Counted from the stretch's first letter, positions 26,411 to 34,498 are shown. The stretch: 39,687 nt of DNA from AB-137-C09 sp964645625 (GCA_964645625.1 CAZYAI010000022.1:1-39687); one strand, 5' to 3'. Notes: generated by a model from the sequence alone, not told the origin. Numbers and translations are program-made.

Positions 26411-26439
26411 ATATGGGGATTGCAGTATGAAAATTCAAG
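26411..26439 (-). promoter_or_regulatory. Sigma-32-type heat-shock promoter for htpX-htpG
   Basis: Read on the - strand, CTTGAA (26439-26434) is followed after 15 nt by CCCCATAT (26418-26411). Both boxes match the RpoH consensus (CTTGAA, CCCCATNT) exactly. Transcription would start near 26400, about 45 nt before the htpX ATG. Confidence 0.85.
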
Positions 26440-26473
26440 GCTGTCTGTAATAGACTTACATTGTTACAAGACT

Positions 26474-26640
26474 TGTCCTGCGTTATTCATAAACATTGTC
26501 GCAGCCTTATTTACCCCTTGTCCACAACGAATGGTTTGTCAGTTGGGCGCAGCCTCTGCTACGCTATTCCCGACAAAACATCCGTTGCAAACAAAGGTTT
26601 TATACGATTATCCCTACCTGTTTACGTTAAGGAGATGTTC
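26474..26640 (+). repeat. MITE-like element, diverged copy
   Basis: About 165 bp align with 28816-28978 (ATTCATAAACATTGTCGC, then CCTT, CCCC, CGAAT, TTGTCAGT, CCCGACAA, CATCCGTTGCAAACAAAGG). The terminal inverted repeats are more eroded. With the promoter it fills the space between the cytochrome b and htpX genes. Confidence 0.75.
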
Positions 26641-26661
26641 GTTAACAGCTTGTGTGACCCG

Positions 26662-27396
26662 TTAATTCAAGTCCTCTGGCTTGTTCTCTAATGTTTTTCG
26701 ACCTGAGAACATCGCAGAAACCAAGCTTCCGCCCTCGCTTATTTCGGCGCGAACTACGGCAAAGATATGCAGTAAGATGATGGCTAACAAAGCATATGCC
26801 ATGTAAAAGTGAACCTTGCCGAATGGTCCTTTAAAGGCTTTAAGTTCTTTGTAAGCTGCTGGGTTTGTGCCTGTTTTATCATAAGGCTTGATGCTGGCAG
26901 GGTCAACGCCTTCTGCGGCTATTTGTGCTGCAAAAGTGGCACCAAATGGTGGGTAATAAATATCGGTTCCTGCACGCACTAAACCTGTAATAGCCAAAGT
27001 GATTAGCATTAACATCATTAACGTAACCGCCAAACGCCCTAGGGGATTGTGACCTAAAAACTGTTGTGGTTTACCGCTCTTGATGCTGGTGATGTAAGAG
27101 GACAATACAGCAGGAAATGATGCACCAGGTAGGATGTTACTCCAGCGGGCATATTGATTGCCGATAAAGCCCCATAGCAAACGAATACCTAAGTTGATGG
27201 CGAATACATAACCGATCCAGACGTGGATTTCTTTAATTGCAATTTTTGCTTCAAGCCCTGTAATGCCAAGGTCTTTCTTGAAGTACATCAGGGTACCAAC
27301 CAGCAATAGTAATATAACAGTGGTGAAATTAACCCAATGGAAAATGCGTGTTGGCGCATCCCATACCTTGTATTGTTGTAACATCTTGTTTGTCAT
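26662..27396 (-). CDS. Cytochrome b561-type membrane protein (Ni/Fe-hydrogenase b-subunit-like)
   Basis: The 244-residue protein starts MTNKMLQQYKVWDAPTRIFHW, the common N-terminus of hydrogenase-type b cytochromes. Four helices carry candidate haem-ligand histidines in RIFHWVN, IKEIHVWIGY, KVHFYMAY and IILLHIFAVV. AAGGAG precedes the ATG at 27396; a longer start at 27456 would run into a repeat. The family passes electrons between quinones and partner redox proteins. No hydrogenase or c-type cytochrome gene is adjacent, so its partner is encoded elsewhere or unknown. Confidence 0.8.
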   Translation of the reverse strand: MTNKMLQQYKVWDAPTRIFHWVNFTTVILLLLVGTLMYFKKDLGITGLEAKIAIKEIHVWIGYVFAINLGIRLLWGFIGNQYARWSNILPGASFPAVLSSYITSIKSGKPQQFLGHNPLGRLAVTLMMLMLITLAITGLVRAGTDIYYPPFGATFAAQIAAEGVDPASIKPYDKTGTNPAAYKELKAFKGPFGKVHFYMAYALLAIILLHIFAVVRAEISEGGSLVSAMFSGRKTLENKPEDLN

Positions 27397-27410
27397 TATT
27401 ACTCCTTTTA

Positions 27411-27492
27411 ACGGGCATGGCTTTCTGCCAGCCTGTGCAATACCACAGCACATCAAAACACCACGTCAGTTTATTGTTCGGGTTACACTACC
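27411..27492 (+). repeat. REP-like palindromic repeat, copy B
   Basis: ACGGGCATGGCTTTCTGCC, CTGTG-CAATAC-CACAG and TTATTGTTCGGGTTACAC mark this copy. Its reverse complement matches 15637-15711, and its right edge matches 32119-32178 and 35358-35409. It lies just upstream of the cytochrome b ribosome-binding site. Confidence 0.7.
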
Positions 27493-27668
27493 ATGTTGAC
27501 GAATGCCCTAGAAGACCGTGCATGAAAGTATTTATCCGCCCGCAAACCTGCCAATAATAGTCCGTAATGTTAATATAGCCTGAATAGTGCTTGATCGAAC
27601 CTTGCTTGTGGCGCAGAAGTTGCGTTTATCTATAGTCCTATGCTACGTTACGCTGGGGTGGAGGTAAT

Positions 27669-28814
27669 ATGAGAGTAGCAATTGTAGGCGGTGGCATTAA
27701 CGGGTGCTTGACGGCTATGTACTTAAAACAGCGCGGTGCTGAACCTGTGATTTTGGAACGTGGTCGTACTGGTATGGAGGCATCATGGGCTGGCGCAGGG
27801 ATTTTATGCCCGATTCAGCCGTGGCTTTACCCAGATGCATTCAGTCATTTGGTGCAGGCTAGTTTGGCGATGTACCCCGATTTGCAAGATTATTTGTTGA
27901 CCGAGACAGGGATTTCGATGCAGTGGCATCGTTCTGGTATGATGATCCCCTTTTTTGATGATGACCAACACAATCACGAACAGATGGCAACGCAATGGGC
28001 TGCACGTTTTGGCTGGCCGAGTGAGCAGGTGAATGCCAATGATTGCCTAGATTATGAGCCTTGTTTGTCCTCTGAAGGTTTGCGTTCTGGTTTGTATTGG
28101 AAGGATGTGGCGCAGTTGCGTAACCCCCGTTTGCTGAAAGCGGTGCGTACCATGTTGGATAAAATGAATGTGCCTGTGTGGGAAGGGTGCAGTGTCGATG
28201 GCTTGATCGAAGAGCATGGGCGCATCTGTGGCGTGAATATTGGTCAGGAATCGATGGCTGCTGATGCTGTTTTGTTGGCTTGTGGTAGTTGGAGTGGTAC
28301 TTTTGGTAAGCAAATTGGTTTGAATATTCCTGTGCGCCCTGTCAAAGGTCAGATTGTTTTGCTTAAAGGCAACAATATGAATGTGCGTCATATTGTGAAG
28401 CATGAAAGCATGTATTTGGTGCCGCGCCTTGATGGACGTGTGTTGGTTGGCGCAAGCATGGAGGATAATGGCTTCACGCGTGGTAATACGGTGCGCGTGG
28501 TGCAGCAATTACTTGCAGCGGTTATGCGTATTACCCCTGGTATTGCTGATTTAGAGATTGAGCAGCAATGGATGGGCTTTCGTCCTGGTAGCCCTGATGG
28601 TATGCCATTTATTGGTTCTGTTGAGCATAAACCAGGTTTGTGGGTGGCAACAGGGCATTACCGTAATGGTGTTGCATTAGCCCCTGTAACGGCAGAGATT
28701 ATCACCCGTCAAATCTTGGGTGAGGAACCCTTGGCTATTGATATTGAGCCTTTTGAAGTATGTCGAACGATTGAGAATATTGAGGCTGTAGGTTATCCTG
28801 GTTCGTCAACATAG
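27669..28814 (+). CDS. thiO: Glycine oxidase ThiO (FAD-dependent amine oxidase)
   Basis: The 381-residue DAO-family flavoprotein has VAIVGGGINGCLTA (dinucleotide fold) at the N-terminus, an FAD-ribose Glu at LERG, and EASWAGAGILCP. The C-terminal signature is MGFRPGSPDGMPFIG...GLWVATGHYRNGVALAP. Length and motifs fit ThiO, which oxidises glycine to iminoglycine for the thiazole of thiamine. No other thi gene is nearby, and related DAO enzymes such as D-amino acid dehydrogenase cannot be fully excluded. GGAGG precedes the ATG at good spacing. Confidence 0.87.
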   Translation: MRVAIVGGGINGCLTAMYLKQRGAEPVILERGRTGMEASWAGAGILCPIQPWLYPDAFSHLVQASLAMYPDLQDYLLTETGISMQWHRSGMMIPFFDDDQHNHEQMATQWAARFGWPSEQVNANDCLDYEPCLSSEGLRSGLYWKDVAQLRNPRLLKAVRTMLDKMNVPVWEGCSVDGLIEEHGRICGVNIGQESMAADAVLLACGSWSGTFGKQIGLNIPVRPVKGQIVLLKGNNMNVRHIVKHESMYLVPRLDGRVLVGASMEDNGFTRGNTVRVVQQLLAAVMRITPGIADLEIEQQWMGFRPGSPDGMPFIGSVEHKPGLWVATGHYRNGVALAPVTAEIITRQILGEEPLAIDIEPFEVCRTIENIEAVGYPGSST

Positions 28815-28815
28815 T

Positions 28816-28978
28816 TAACCTGACATTCACAAATACTGTCGCGTCCTTGCTTGCCCCTTTGCCCGCGACGAATACCTTGTCAGTCGAGCGTATCCATTGG
28901 TACGCTGCTCCCGACAAGGCATCCGTTGCAAACAAAGGTTCTACGCAATCATCACAACGATTTATGAATGACAGGTTA
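28816..28978 (+). repeat. MITE-like element, best copy (163 bp)
   Basis: Ends TAACCTGACATTCACAAAT and its near-complement ATTTATGAATGACAGGTTA form 19-bp terminal inverted repeats. Internal stems include CCTTGTC/GACAAGG and AGCGTA/TACGCT. There is no coding capacity. Related copies lie at 26474-26640 and, internally deleted and inverted, at 31141-31217. Confidence 0.85.
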
Positions 28979-29019
28979 GATAATACTGTTTCACTTGATG
29001 CAGCAATGAGGTTGTAAGT

Positions 29020-30063
29020 ATGCATGATACATCATTACCTACGCATTATGGGCGTAACGGCTTGTTGCAACTGCTGTTGTTCGTGATGTTGCTTGTAGCC
29101 ACTGTTTATGGCTTGTGGTCACAAATAGCGCAGATTTATGTGGCTTGGACGTTGACCTATGCAGGCTTGCTGATTAATGGTTTTATTGTGCTGTTATTTG
29201 TGTTTGGTGTCTTTCGTATTGCTTATTTGCTGTGGGCGTATCATCAAGAGGAAGTGGCTATTGGTGGCTTTTTGCCATTATGGGCCAACAAGGGTGATAT
29301 TCATGGTAACAGCTTGATAGCAGGACGTTATTATGCCATGCAAAGCCTTCATGCTCAGCAATCACCGATTCATCAAGGTGCTTTGGCTGCTTCCTTGCAA
29401 GCGCGAGAAAAGGCGCGTACAGCCACCTTGCGTTACATCAATAATGTACTGATTTTATGTGGTGTTTTTGGCACGATTGTATCACTTTCTATGGCTTTGG
29501 TGGGTGCTTCTGGTTTACTTGAAGGGGCGGTGAACGAGCAAGGGATGGGCTTGGTGATTCACGGTATGTCCACGGCATTGAGCACGACGATGACGGCGAT
29601 TGCTTGTTATTTCTTTTTTCATTATTTCTTAGTGTTGGTAGAAAATGCACGTATGGCAGTGCTTGCAAGCATTGAACATTTAACCACCACCTTGTTGGCA
29701 CCAGCTTTCCATGTGCAAGCCGAGCATATCCCTTACCGCATGGCAGATCTGATTGAACAATTGCAGGCGGGATTGCGCACGGTGCAGCAGTCGCAACAGC
29801 AATGGATGGAGCAGCAGGCACAATCGCAGCAAACGATGGAGCGGCAATTGTTGCAATTGGCACGAGCCGTCGAGGCGACGTTGTCGCTGGAGGGGCAGTT
29901 GGGTGATGACAAGGCAGAGCAGAATCGTCACCTCGAACAACAACTGGCGCGCAGCATAGAAAGTTTGCGTTTGCAACAAGAGCGCGCTCATGGCAGCGAA
30001 TTAGCAGCGTTAACTGAGATTATTCATCGTTTAGATCAAGGCTTCCGCCTGCCAGAGGCGTGA
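29020..30063 (+). CDS. MotA/TolQ/ExbB-like proton-channel protein
   Basis: The 347-residue protein has helices at about 13-33 and 48-72, then a cytoplasmic stretch. The paired channel helices lie at about 141-163 (LCGVFGTIVSLSMALVG) and 183-208 (MSTALSTTMTAIACYFFFHY). The FGT and ALSTTxxA segments match the pore-lining threonines of ExbB/TolQ/MotA. A glutamine-rich predicted coiled coil fills about 243-345, unlike standard TolQ or ExbB and reminiscent of the tails of ZorA-like proteins. GAGG lies 8 bp before the ATG. The next gene starts 1 bp after its stop and encodes the MotB-like partner. What the channel powers is unknown. Confidence 0.78.
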   Translation: MHDTSLPTHYGRNGLLQLLLFVMLLVATVYGLWSQIAQIYVAWTLTYAGLLINGFIVLLFVFGVFRIAYLLWAYHQEEVAIGGFLPLWANKGDIHGNSLIAGRYYAMQSLHAQQSPIHQGALAASLQAREKARTATLRYINNVLILCGVFGTIVSLSMALVGASGLLEGAVNEQGMGLVIHGMSTALSTTMTAIACYFFFHYFLVLVENARMAVLASIEHLTTTLLAPAFHVQAEHIPYRMADLIEQLQAGLRTVQQSQQQWMEQQAQSQQTMERQLLQLARAVEATLSLEGQLGDDKAEQNRHLEQQLARSIESLRLQQERAHGSELAALTEIIHRLDQGFRLPEA

Positions 30064-30064
30064 T

Positions 30065-31075
30065 ATGGATCAATCATTCCCCTCCTTGGTCGATGATGAG
30101 GCATTAACAGAGGATAGTTTCTGGCCCTCGTTTACTGATATTTTAACCGTGATTGTGATGATATTCTTGATGGCTATGTTGGTGCTGTTGTTGCGCAATA
30201 TGGAGCTTATCTCACAGTTGCAAGATACCATGAAGCAAAAAGAGCAGGTGTTCCGTCAAAGTGAGCAGGTTAAGCAACAAAACATCTCATTAGCAGCGCG
30301 GCTACAACAGGCTGAGGCTCATTTGCATGGTTTGCGCGAGAAGCAACAGCAATTAACCGCACGCTTAGATGTGGAAGTGGCACAACAAGAAAAATTAAGC
30401 GCGCATATTCAGGCGCAACAAGCGCGCTTGGAACAGTTGCAACAACAGAATAGTGAGCAAGAAAGCCAGTTGCAGGCAAAGGATTTAACCATTGCGGAAC
30501 AGCAGGCGTATCAGCAACGTTTGGAGGGGCGTTATGCATTAGCGAGCCAGTCCTTGGTTGAGGCAACGGCGAAGGCAGCGGCGAACCAAGTGCAATGGGA
30601 GCGCGCCGCACAGCATAGCCAAGAGCTGGAGCAACATATTAGCGCGCTAAAAGATGAACAGACACGGCAACAAGCTCTGATGCGTAAAGAATTGCAACAA
30701 TGGCGTGTGCAAGCTGAGCGTAATAGTCGTGATTTGGTGCAGGTCCAAGATGAATATAGTGCGTTGCATGCGCGTTATATTCGCTTGCTGCGACCTGCCC
30801 GGTCGCCGCGTAATAAACACGTGGTTGAAGTGTTGTATGATGATAGAGACGGTGTGCGTGTGTATGGGATGCGTGATTCATCGAATCAGCCATGGCGAGA
30901 AATGGCACAGCGTACGCTGGAAGAACAATTGGCTGTCATGAAGCAGCAATACGGTGCGCAACTGTATGTGCGTATCATTATTCCAGATAATAGCCCTATA
31001 TCATTCAATGAAGCTTGGGATTTTACCCACCGTATGTTGAAGCGTTACGATTACTACTATCAAAAACAACGATGA
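30065..31075 (+). CDS. MotB-like stator subunit with long coiled coil, no OmpA domain
   Basis: The 336-residue protein has one N-terminal helix at about 23-45. Asp25 in PSFTDILT aligns with the proton-carrying Asp of MotB (ADFxTAMM). Residues about 48-215 form a glutamine-rich coiled coil. A compact C-terminal domain (about 245-336, VVEVLYDDRDGVRVYG...LYVRIIIPDN) is not the usual peptidoglycan-binding OmpA domain. Gene order channel-stator, 1-bp spacing and the membrane Asp all support a motor-type complex. An OmpA-like lipoprotein is the next gene, possibly the missing anchor. No TolB, Pal or flagellar gene is nearby. Confidence 0.72.
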   Translation: MDQSFPSLVDDEALTEDSFWPSFTDILTVIVMIFLMAMLVLLLRNMELISQLQDTMKQKEQVFRQSEQVKQQNISLAARLQQAEAHLHGLREKQQQLTARLDVEVAQQEKLSAHIQAQQARLEQLQQQNSEQESQLQAKDLTIAEQQAYQQRLEGRYALASQSLVEATAKAAANQVQWERAAQHSQELEQHISALKDEQTRQQALMRKELQQWRVQAERNSRDLVQVQDEYSALHARYIRLLRPARSPRNKHVVEVLYDDRDGVRVYGMRDSSNQPWREMAQRTLEEQLAVMKQQYGAQLYVRIIIPDNSPISFNEAWDFTHRMLKRYDYYYQKQR

Positions 31076-31140
31076 TGTGCGCAGCCTTATGGGGATGCTT
31101 GTTGATAATTGACCTCGCTTTGATTATGTTACCGCGTCCT

Positions 31141-31217
31141 TAGTCTGAATGACTAAATCCTCGCGATGATTGCAGACCAAGGGGCAAGGACGCGACGGTG
31201 TGCATCATTCAGGTTAA
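31141..31217 (-). repeat. MITE-like element, internally deleted inverted copy (77 bp)
   Basis: Its reverse complement carries both ends of 28816-28978 (AACCTGA..., GTCGCGTCCTTG, then GCAATCATC and a TCATTCAGACTA end) without the middle. The ends are complementary to each other. It separates the MotB-like gene from the OmpA lipoprotein gene. Confidence 0.7.
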
Positions 31218-31267
31218 ATACCGTTCTATTTTATTATTGTTACTCCATTGATGAGAGGTTATGTGGG

Positions 31268-32101
31268 ATGAAAAAAATATTTGTTGCGATTATGCTTACT
31301 GGATTGTTGTCAGGCTGTCATTTTCTGAGTGAGCGTGAGCATGAAAATGTAATGAAAATTCCTCAGAATATGTATAATCTTGACAAGAAAGATAAGGACT
31401 TAGCAAAGAGTGATCGTGCGCTTCAAGCTAAAGCTGAAAAGATTGAAAAGAAGCAAGCTAGTTTAGAACGCGCTGATAAACGCGTGAGTAGCAAGGTTTC
31501 TACGCTTGATAAAGATGTCAAAGAGCTGAAAACCACTGTTAATGAAATGAAAGAGAATATGAAAAAGCAGATCGAAGAACAGCAGGTTACGATTCAGCAA
31601 ATGTCTGAAAACTCTGTGAAGGTTACGCTGCAAGATCAGTTGGTGTTCAATAAGCGTAGTGTACAGATCACCCGTGATGGTCGCCGCTTGCTGAATGATT
31701 TTGCTAAGTCAGTGCAGGACGCAGGCTTCCCCGTTCATATTCGTATTGTTGGTCACACCGATAATCTTCCGATCAGTAAATTTCAACGAGCTGATTTCTT
31801 AGATAACTGGGAACTATCAGCAGACCGTGCAGCCGCAGTAGCACGTTATTTGATCTGGGCAGGTAAGCTTGATGCAACATCCATGCATGTTGAGGGGCGT
31901 GCCGATACACAACCTGTTGTTGCCAATACTTCAGAAAAAAACAGGGCGCAAAATCGTCGTGTTGAGCTCTATATGGAACATGCTAAGCATGATGTGAATG
32001 CTGCCTCGATGGCTGCTAATCCTTGTGAAGCCGCATTAAATCCTTGCGCTAGCAATAACCCATGTGCTGGTAAAGAGCCTGAAGTAACGCCTATTATGTG
32101 A
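31268..32101 (+). CDS. OmpA-like coiled-coil lipoprotein
   Basis: The 277-residue protein begins MKKIFVAIMLTGLLSGC; the lipobox LSGC places the lipidated Cys at 17. A charged coiled coil covers about 30-115. An OmpA C-like peptidoglycan-binding domain (about 125-245) follows with IRIVGHTDN, NWELSADRAAAVARYL and NRAQNRRVELYM. The tail has three NPC tripeptides. The ATG at 31268 starts the signal peptide; the longer frame from 31166 runs through a repeat. It probably links outer membrane to peptidoglycan and may serve the preceding MotA/MotB-like pair, separated from it by 192 bp containing a MITE-like copy. Confidence 0.83.
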   Translation: MKKIFVAIMLTGLLSGCHFLSEREHENVMKIPQNMYNLDKKDKDLAKSDRALQAKAEKIEKKQASLERADKRVSSKVSTLDKDVKELKTTVNEMKENMKKQIEEQQVTIQQMSENSVKVTLQDQLVFNKRSVQITRDGRRLLNDFAKSVQDAGFPVHIRIVGHTDNLPISKFQRADFLDNWELSADRAAAVARYLIWAGKLDATSMHVEGRADTQPVVANTSEKNRAQNRRVELYMEHAKHDVNAASMAANPCEAALNPCASNNPCAGKEPEVTPIM

Positions 32102-32118
32102 TTGAACCATTCAACTAG

Positions 32119-32178
32119 CGGGCATAGCGCGTCAAAACGTTATGCCCGTCTATTGCGTGTGGATTACACTACCAGGTT
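32119..32178 (+). repeat. REP-like palindromic repeat, copy D
   Basis: CGGGCATA (32119-32126) pairs with TATGCCCG (32141-32148). The right edge TCTATTGCGTGTGGATTACACTACC matches that of copy B, with differences. It lies directly before the ynbE ribosome-binding site and could act as an attenuating hairpin. Confidence 0.6.
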
Positions 32179-32190
32179 AAAGGAGCTATG

Positions 32191-32385
32191 ATGCAAATAT
32201 ATGTACTTCGCATGGTCTTATTGTCTTTGCTTGTATCGGTTTCAGCCTGTGCACCGACGATTAAGGTGATGCCGCCAGATAAACCGATTACCATCAATAT
32301 GAACGTGAAAATAGAGCATGAGATTCGCGTAAAAGTGGAAAAAGATTTGGATAATGTTTTATCGGATGAGAGTGGTTTATTTTGA
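32191..32385 (+). CDS. ynbE: YnbE-family lipoprotein
   Basis: The protein is about 64 residues with a short signal sequence and lipobox VSAC. APTIKVMPPDKPITINMNVKI, the hallmark of YnbE, follows directly, and an amphipathic tail closes it. In Escherichia coli YnbE is the outer-membrane partner of the AsmA-like bridge protein YdbH, implicated in lipid transport. Here ydbL follows, as in E. coli, but no ydbH precedes. AAGGAG favours the second ATG at 32191 over 32188. Confidence 0.85.
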   Translation: MQIYVLRMVLLSLLVSVSACAPTIKVMPPDKPITINMNVKIEHEIRVKVEKDLDNVLSDESGLF

Positions 32386-32443
32386 TGGCTGTATTGGTTC
32401 CTGAGTATACTTAGTGCCTGTATGGTTGACTGGAGGTGTATGA

Positions 32444-32794
32444 ATGTCTTACGATAATCATCGAAAAGTTATGATGCGTATGATGGCGTTGTTGTTTGTT
32501 TTATTGCTTAGTGTCTCTGCTCATGCGGCGGATTTGAGTGCAGCCAAACAGGCAGGATTTATTGGCGAGCAACCCAGTGGTTATTTAGGTTTGGTTACGG
32601 CTTCGGTACCTGCTGATGTGCAAGCTCTTGTCGTTGATGTAAATAAGAAACGCAAAGCGCATTATCAAAAGATTGCCAATAAAAATGGTATTCCGTTGCG
32701 TAAGGTTGAGCTTTTGGCTGGTCAAAAAGCCATAGCTAAAACACCAAAAAATCAATTTGTGCGTTTGGCTTCGGGGCAGTGGCAACGTAAATAA
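32444..32794 (+). CDS. ydbL: YdbL family protein (DUF1318)
   Basis: The 116-residue protein has a signal peptide ending near VSAHAADL. The DUF1318 body includes AKQAGFIGEQPSGYLGLV, VVDVNKKRKAHYQKIA and KNGIPLRKVELLAGQKAI. It is a periplasmic protein of the YdbH-YnbE system. GGAGG lies 7 bp before the ATG at 32444; an earlier overlapping ATG at 32440 hits a stop after five codons. Co-transcription with ynbE is likely (58-bp gap). Confidence 0.9.
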   Translation: MSYDNHRKVMMRMMALLFVLLLSVSAHAADLSAAKQAGFIGEQPSGYLGLVTASVPADVQALVVDVNKKRKAHYQKIANKNGIPLRKVELLAGQKAIAKTPKNQFVRLASGQWQRK

Positions 32795-32881
32795 TGGTAC
32801 TTGCTCGCCTTTATTTTTTTGTTGATTAGCATGCGCTTTTTGTGCTTGTTTGTATGTTTTCTCAAGGAATAAGGTTGTATC

Positions 32882-33319
32882 GTGTTTGAGAGTGTCTTGC
32901 TTGTCTGTATTGCTAATATCTGTCGTAGTCCGATAGCTGAAGCCTGTTTGCGTCGTTCTATGGCGCAAAAGGGTAAGCAGTGTCGCGTCGCTTCAGCAGG
33001 TATTTACGCCTTGGTTGGGCATTCAGCAGCACCTTATAGTATTGAGGTGTGTGCTGAACATGGTTTGGATATTTCAGCGCACCAAGCGCGCCAGCTAACC
33101 CGTGAGATGCTCGCTGAATATGAGTTGATCTTGGTGATGGAGGAGCAACACATTGCCATGGTGTTGGAGATAGCTCCCTTTGCACGTGGGCGTGTACATT
33201 GTGTGGGTAAATGGCTTAAACAAGATGTTTCCGACCCTTATAGGAAAGAGCGGGAAGCGTTTGAAAAAACGTATGATTTAATTGAAAAAAGCGTGGAGGA
33301 ATGGGTTGAAAAACTTTAA
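32882..33319 (+). CDS. wzb: Low-molecular-weight protein-tyrosine phosphatase (Wzb type)
   Basis: The 145-residue protein has the P-loop CIANICRSP (C-x5-R) at residues 9-17 and the general-acid segment SDPYRKE near the end. Both are needed for phosphotyrosine hydrolysis. In polysaccharide loci the enzyme dephosphorylates the Wzc tyrosine autokinase. It starts with GTG at 32882. The last 14 bp overlap the Wza-like gene, a typical Wzb/Wza pairing, but no Wzc gene is in the window. Confidence 0.88.
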   Translation: MFESVLLVCIANICRSPIAEACLRRSMAQKGKQCRVASAGIYALVGHSAAPYSIEVCAEHGLDISAHQARQLTREMLAEYELILVMEEQHIAMVLEIAPFARGRVHCVGKWLKQDVSDPYRKEREAFEKTYDLIEKSVEEWVEKL

Positions 33320-34484
33320 TAGCATATCACAACGGTTGGGATTATTAGTCCTTATATTGGCTTTTAGTGGCTGTGCTTTGTCACCAGGCATGCGTATGGA
33401 TGAGTCCTCTTTTTCCTACTTGGATAAACCTGATACGGCGGAAGCACGTAAGGATATTGAAATCACACCGATTACGGCGGCACTGGTTGCTAGCCAACAA
33501 GGGCAAATACGCCAAGATGATATGATTGCCTATGGCGCAAATAATAAGCGTTTAGAAAAAGATATTCATGATTATCGCTATTTGATTCAGGCACGTGATG
33601 TGGTCAAAATTACGGTATGGGATCATCCTGAATTAACCAATCCTGCTGGTATGACTGCTGGTACAGGTGCTGCGGATGGTAGTCTTGTACGTCAAGATGG
33701 TACCATATTCTATCCTTATGTGGGGGTTATTAAAGTGGCGGGTATGACGGTGGAAAGTGTACGTCGTATTTTAGCTAAAAAGTTAGCAGCTTATGTGAAA
33801 AACCCTCAAGTTGATGTTCGCATTACTGCATTTCGTAGCCAAAAGGTTTACATTACAGGTGAAGTGAAAAACCCTGGTAACCTCTTTTTGGATGATACCC
33901 CTTTAACATTGCTTGATGCGGTAAATAAAATGGGTGGTATTACGCCTACTGCTGATTTAAGTCATGTTACGGTTCATTCTAATGACGGTTCATTACTTAC
34001 CGTTAGTTTATTCCGTTTGCTCAATCGCGGTGATATATCGCAAAACATGTTGTTGAAAGACGGTGATACCGTACATATCCCCAATAACACCAATAATAAA
34101 GTGTTTGTGATGGGTGAAGTTGTAAAGCAAGCGGCTTTACCATTGCCTGATGAGGGTATGTCTTTGGCGGAAGCTATTTCAGAAGTGGGTGGTTATGATA
34201 TGAAGTCATCAGACCCAAGTAAGGTCTATGTGATTCGTGGTGTTGATGCTAAAGGTGTGAGTCGCCAAGCTCCGCGTGATCGTTTGATGGTGAAGAAAGA
34301 CACCCAAGTGTTTCATTTAGACTCTGAATCCCCTGATGCATTATTACTGGCGGATCAGTTTCATCTTCAGCCTCGCGATATTGTTTACGTATCGGTTAAA
34401 GGTGTAGCTCGCTGGGGACGTGTGTTTAATCAAGTTAGCGGTGCGATATCAGCTATCGGTGTAACCAGAGCCATTACCCGTTAA
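33306..34484 (+). CDS. wza: Wza-like polysaccharide export outer-membrane lipoprotein
   Basis: The protein is about 392 residues with lipobox FSGC in the signal peptide. The polysaccharide-export domain starts near DYRYLIQARDVVKITVWDHPEL and continues through VRQDGTIFYPYVGVIKVAGMTV. SLBB domains follow (YITGEVKNPGNLFL and VFVMGEVVKQAALPL). The length and the C-terminal segment (WGRVFNQVSGAISAIG) equal those of Wza proteins, which form the octameric export channel. I chose TTG at 33306 because GGAGG lies 6 bp upstream; a TTG at 33282 is the alternative. It probably exports the polymer made by the distant operon, which is inference. Confidence 0.9.
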   Translation: MKNFNSISQRLGLLVLILAFSGCALSPGMRMDESSFSYLDKPDTAEARKDIEITPITAALVASQQGQIRQDDMIAYGANNKRLEKDIHDYRYLIQARDVVKITVWDHPELTNPAGMTAGTGAADGSLVRQDGTIFYPYVGVIKVAGMTVESVRRILAKKLAAYVKNPQVDVRITAFRSQKVYITGEVKNPGNLFLDDTPLTLLDAVNKMGGITPTADLSHVTVHSNDGSLLTVSLFRLLNRGDISQNMLLKDGDTVHIPNNTNNKVFVMGEVVKQAALPLPDEGMSLAEAISEVGGYDMKSSDPSKVYVIRGVDAKGVSRQAPRDRLMVKKDTQVFHLDSESPDALLLADQFHLQPRDIVYVSVKGVARWGRVFNQVSGAISAIGVTRAITR

Positions 34485-34498
34485 GACTTTTGCATGAT

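Noticed and set aside
29020..31075. Zorya-type anti-phage system
   Set aside because: The channel/stator pair resembles ZorAB in outline, but no ZorC, ZorD or ZorE is present and the stator lacks the OmpA domain.
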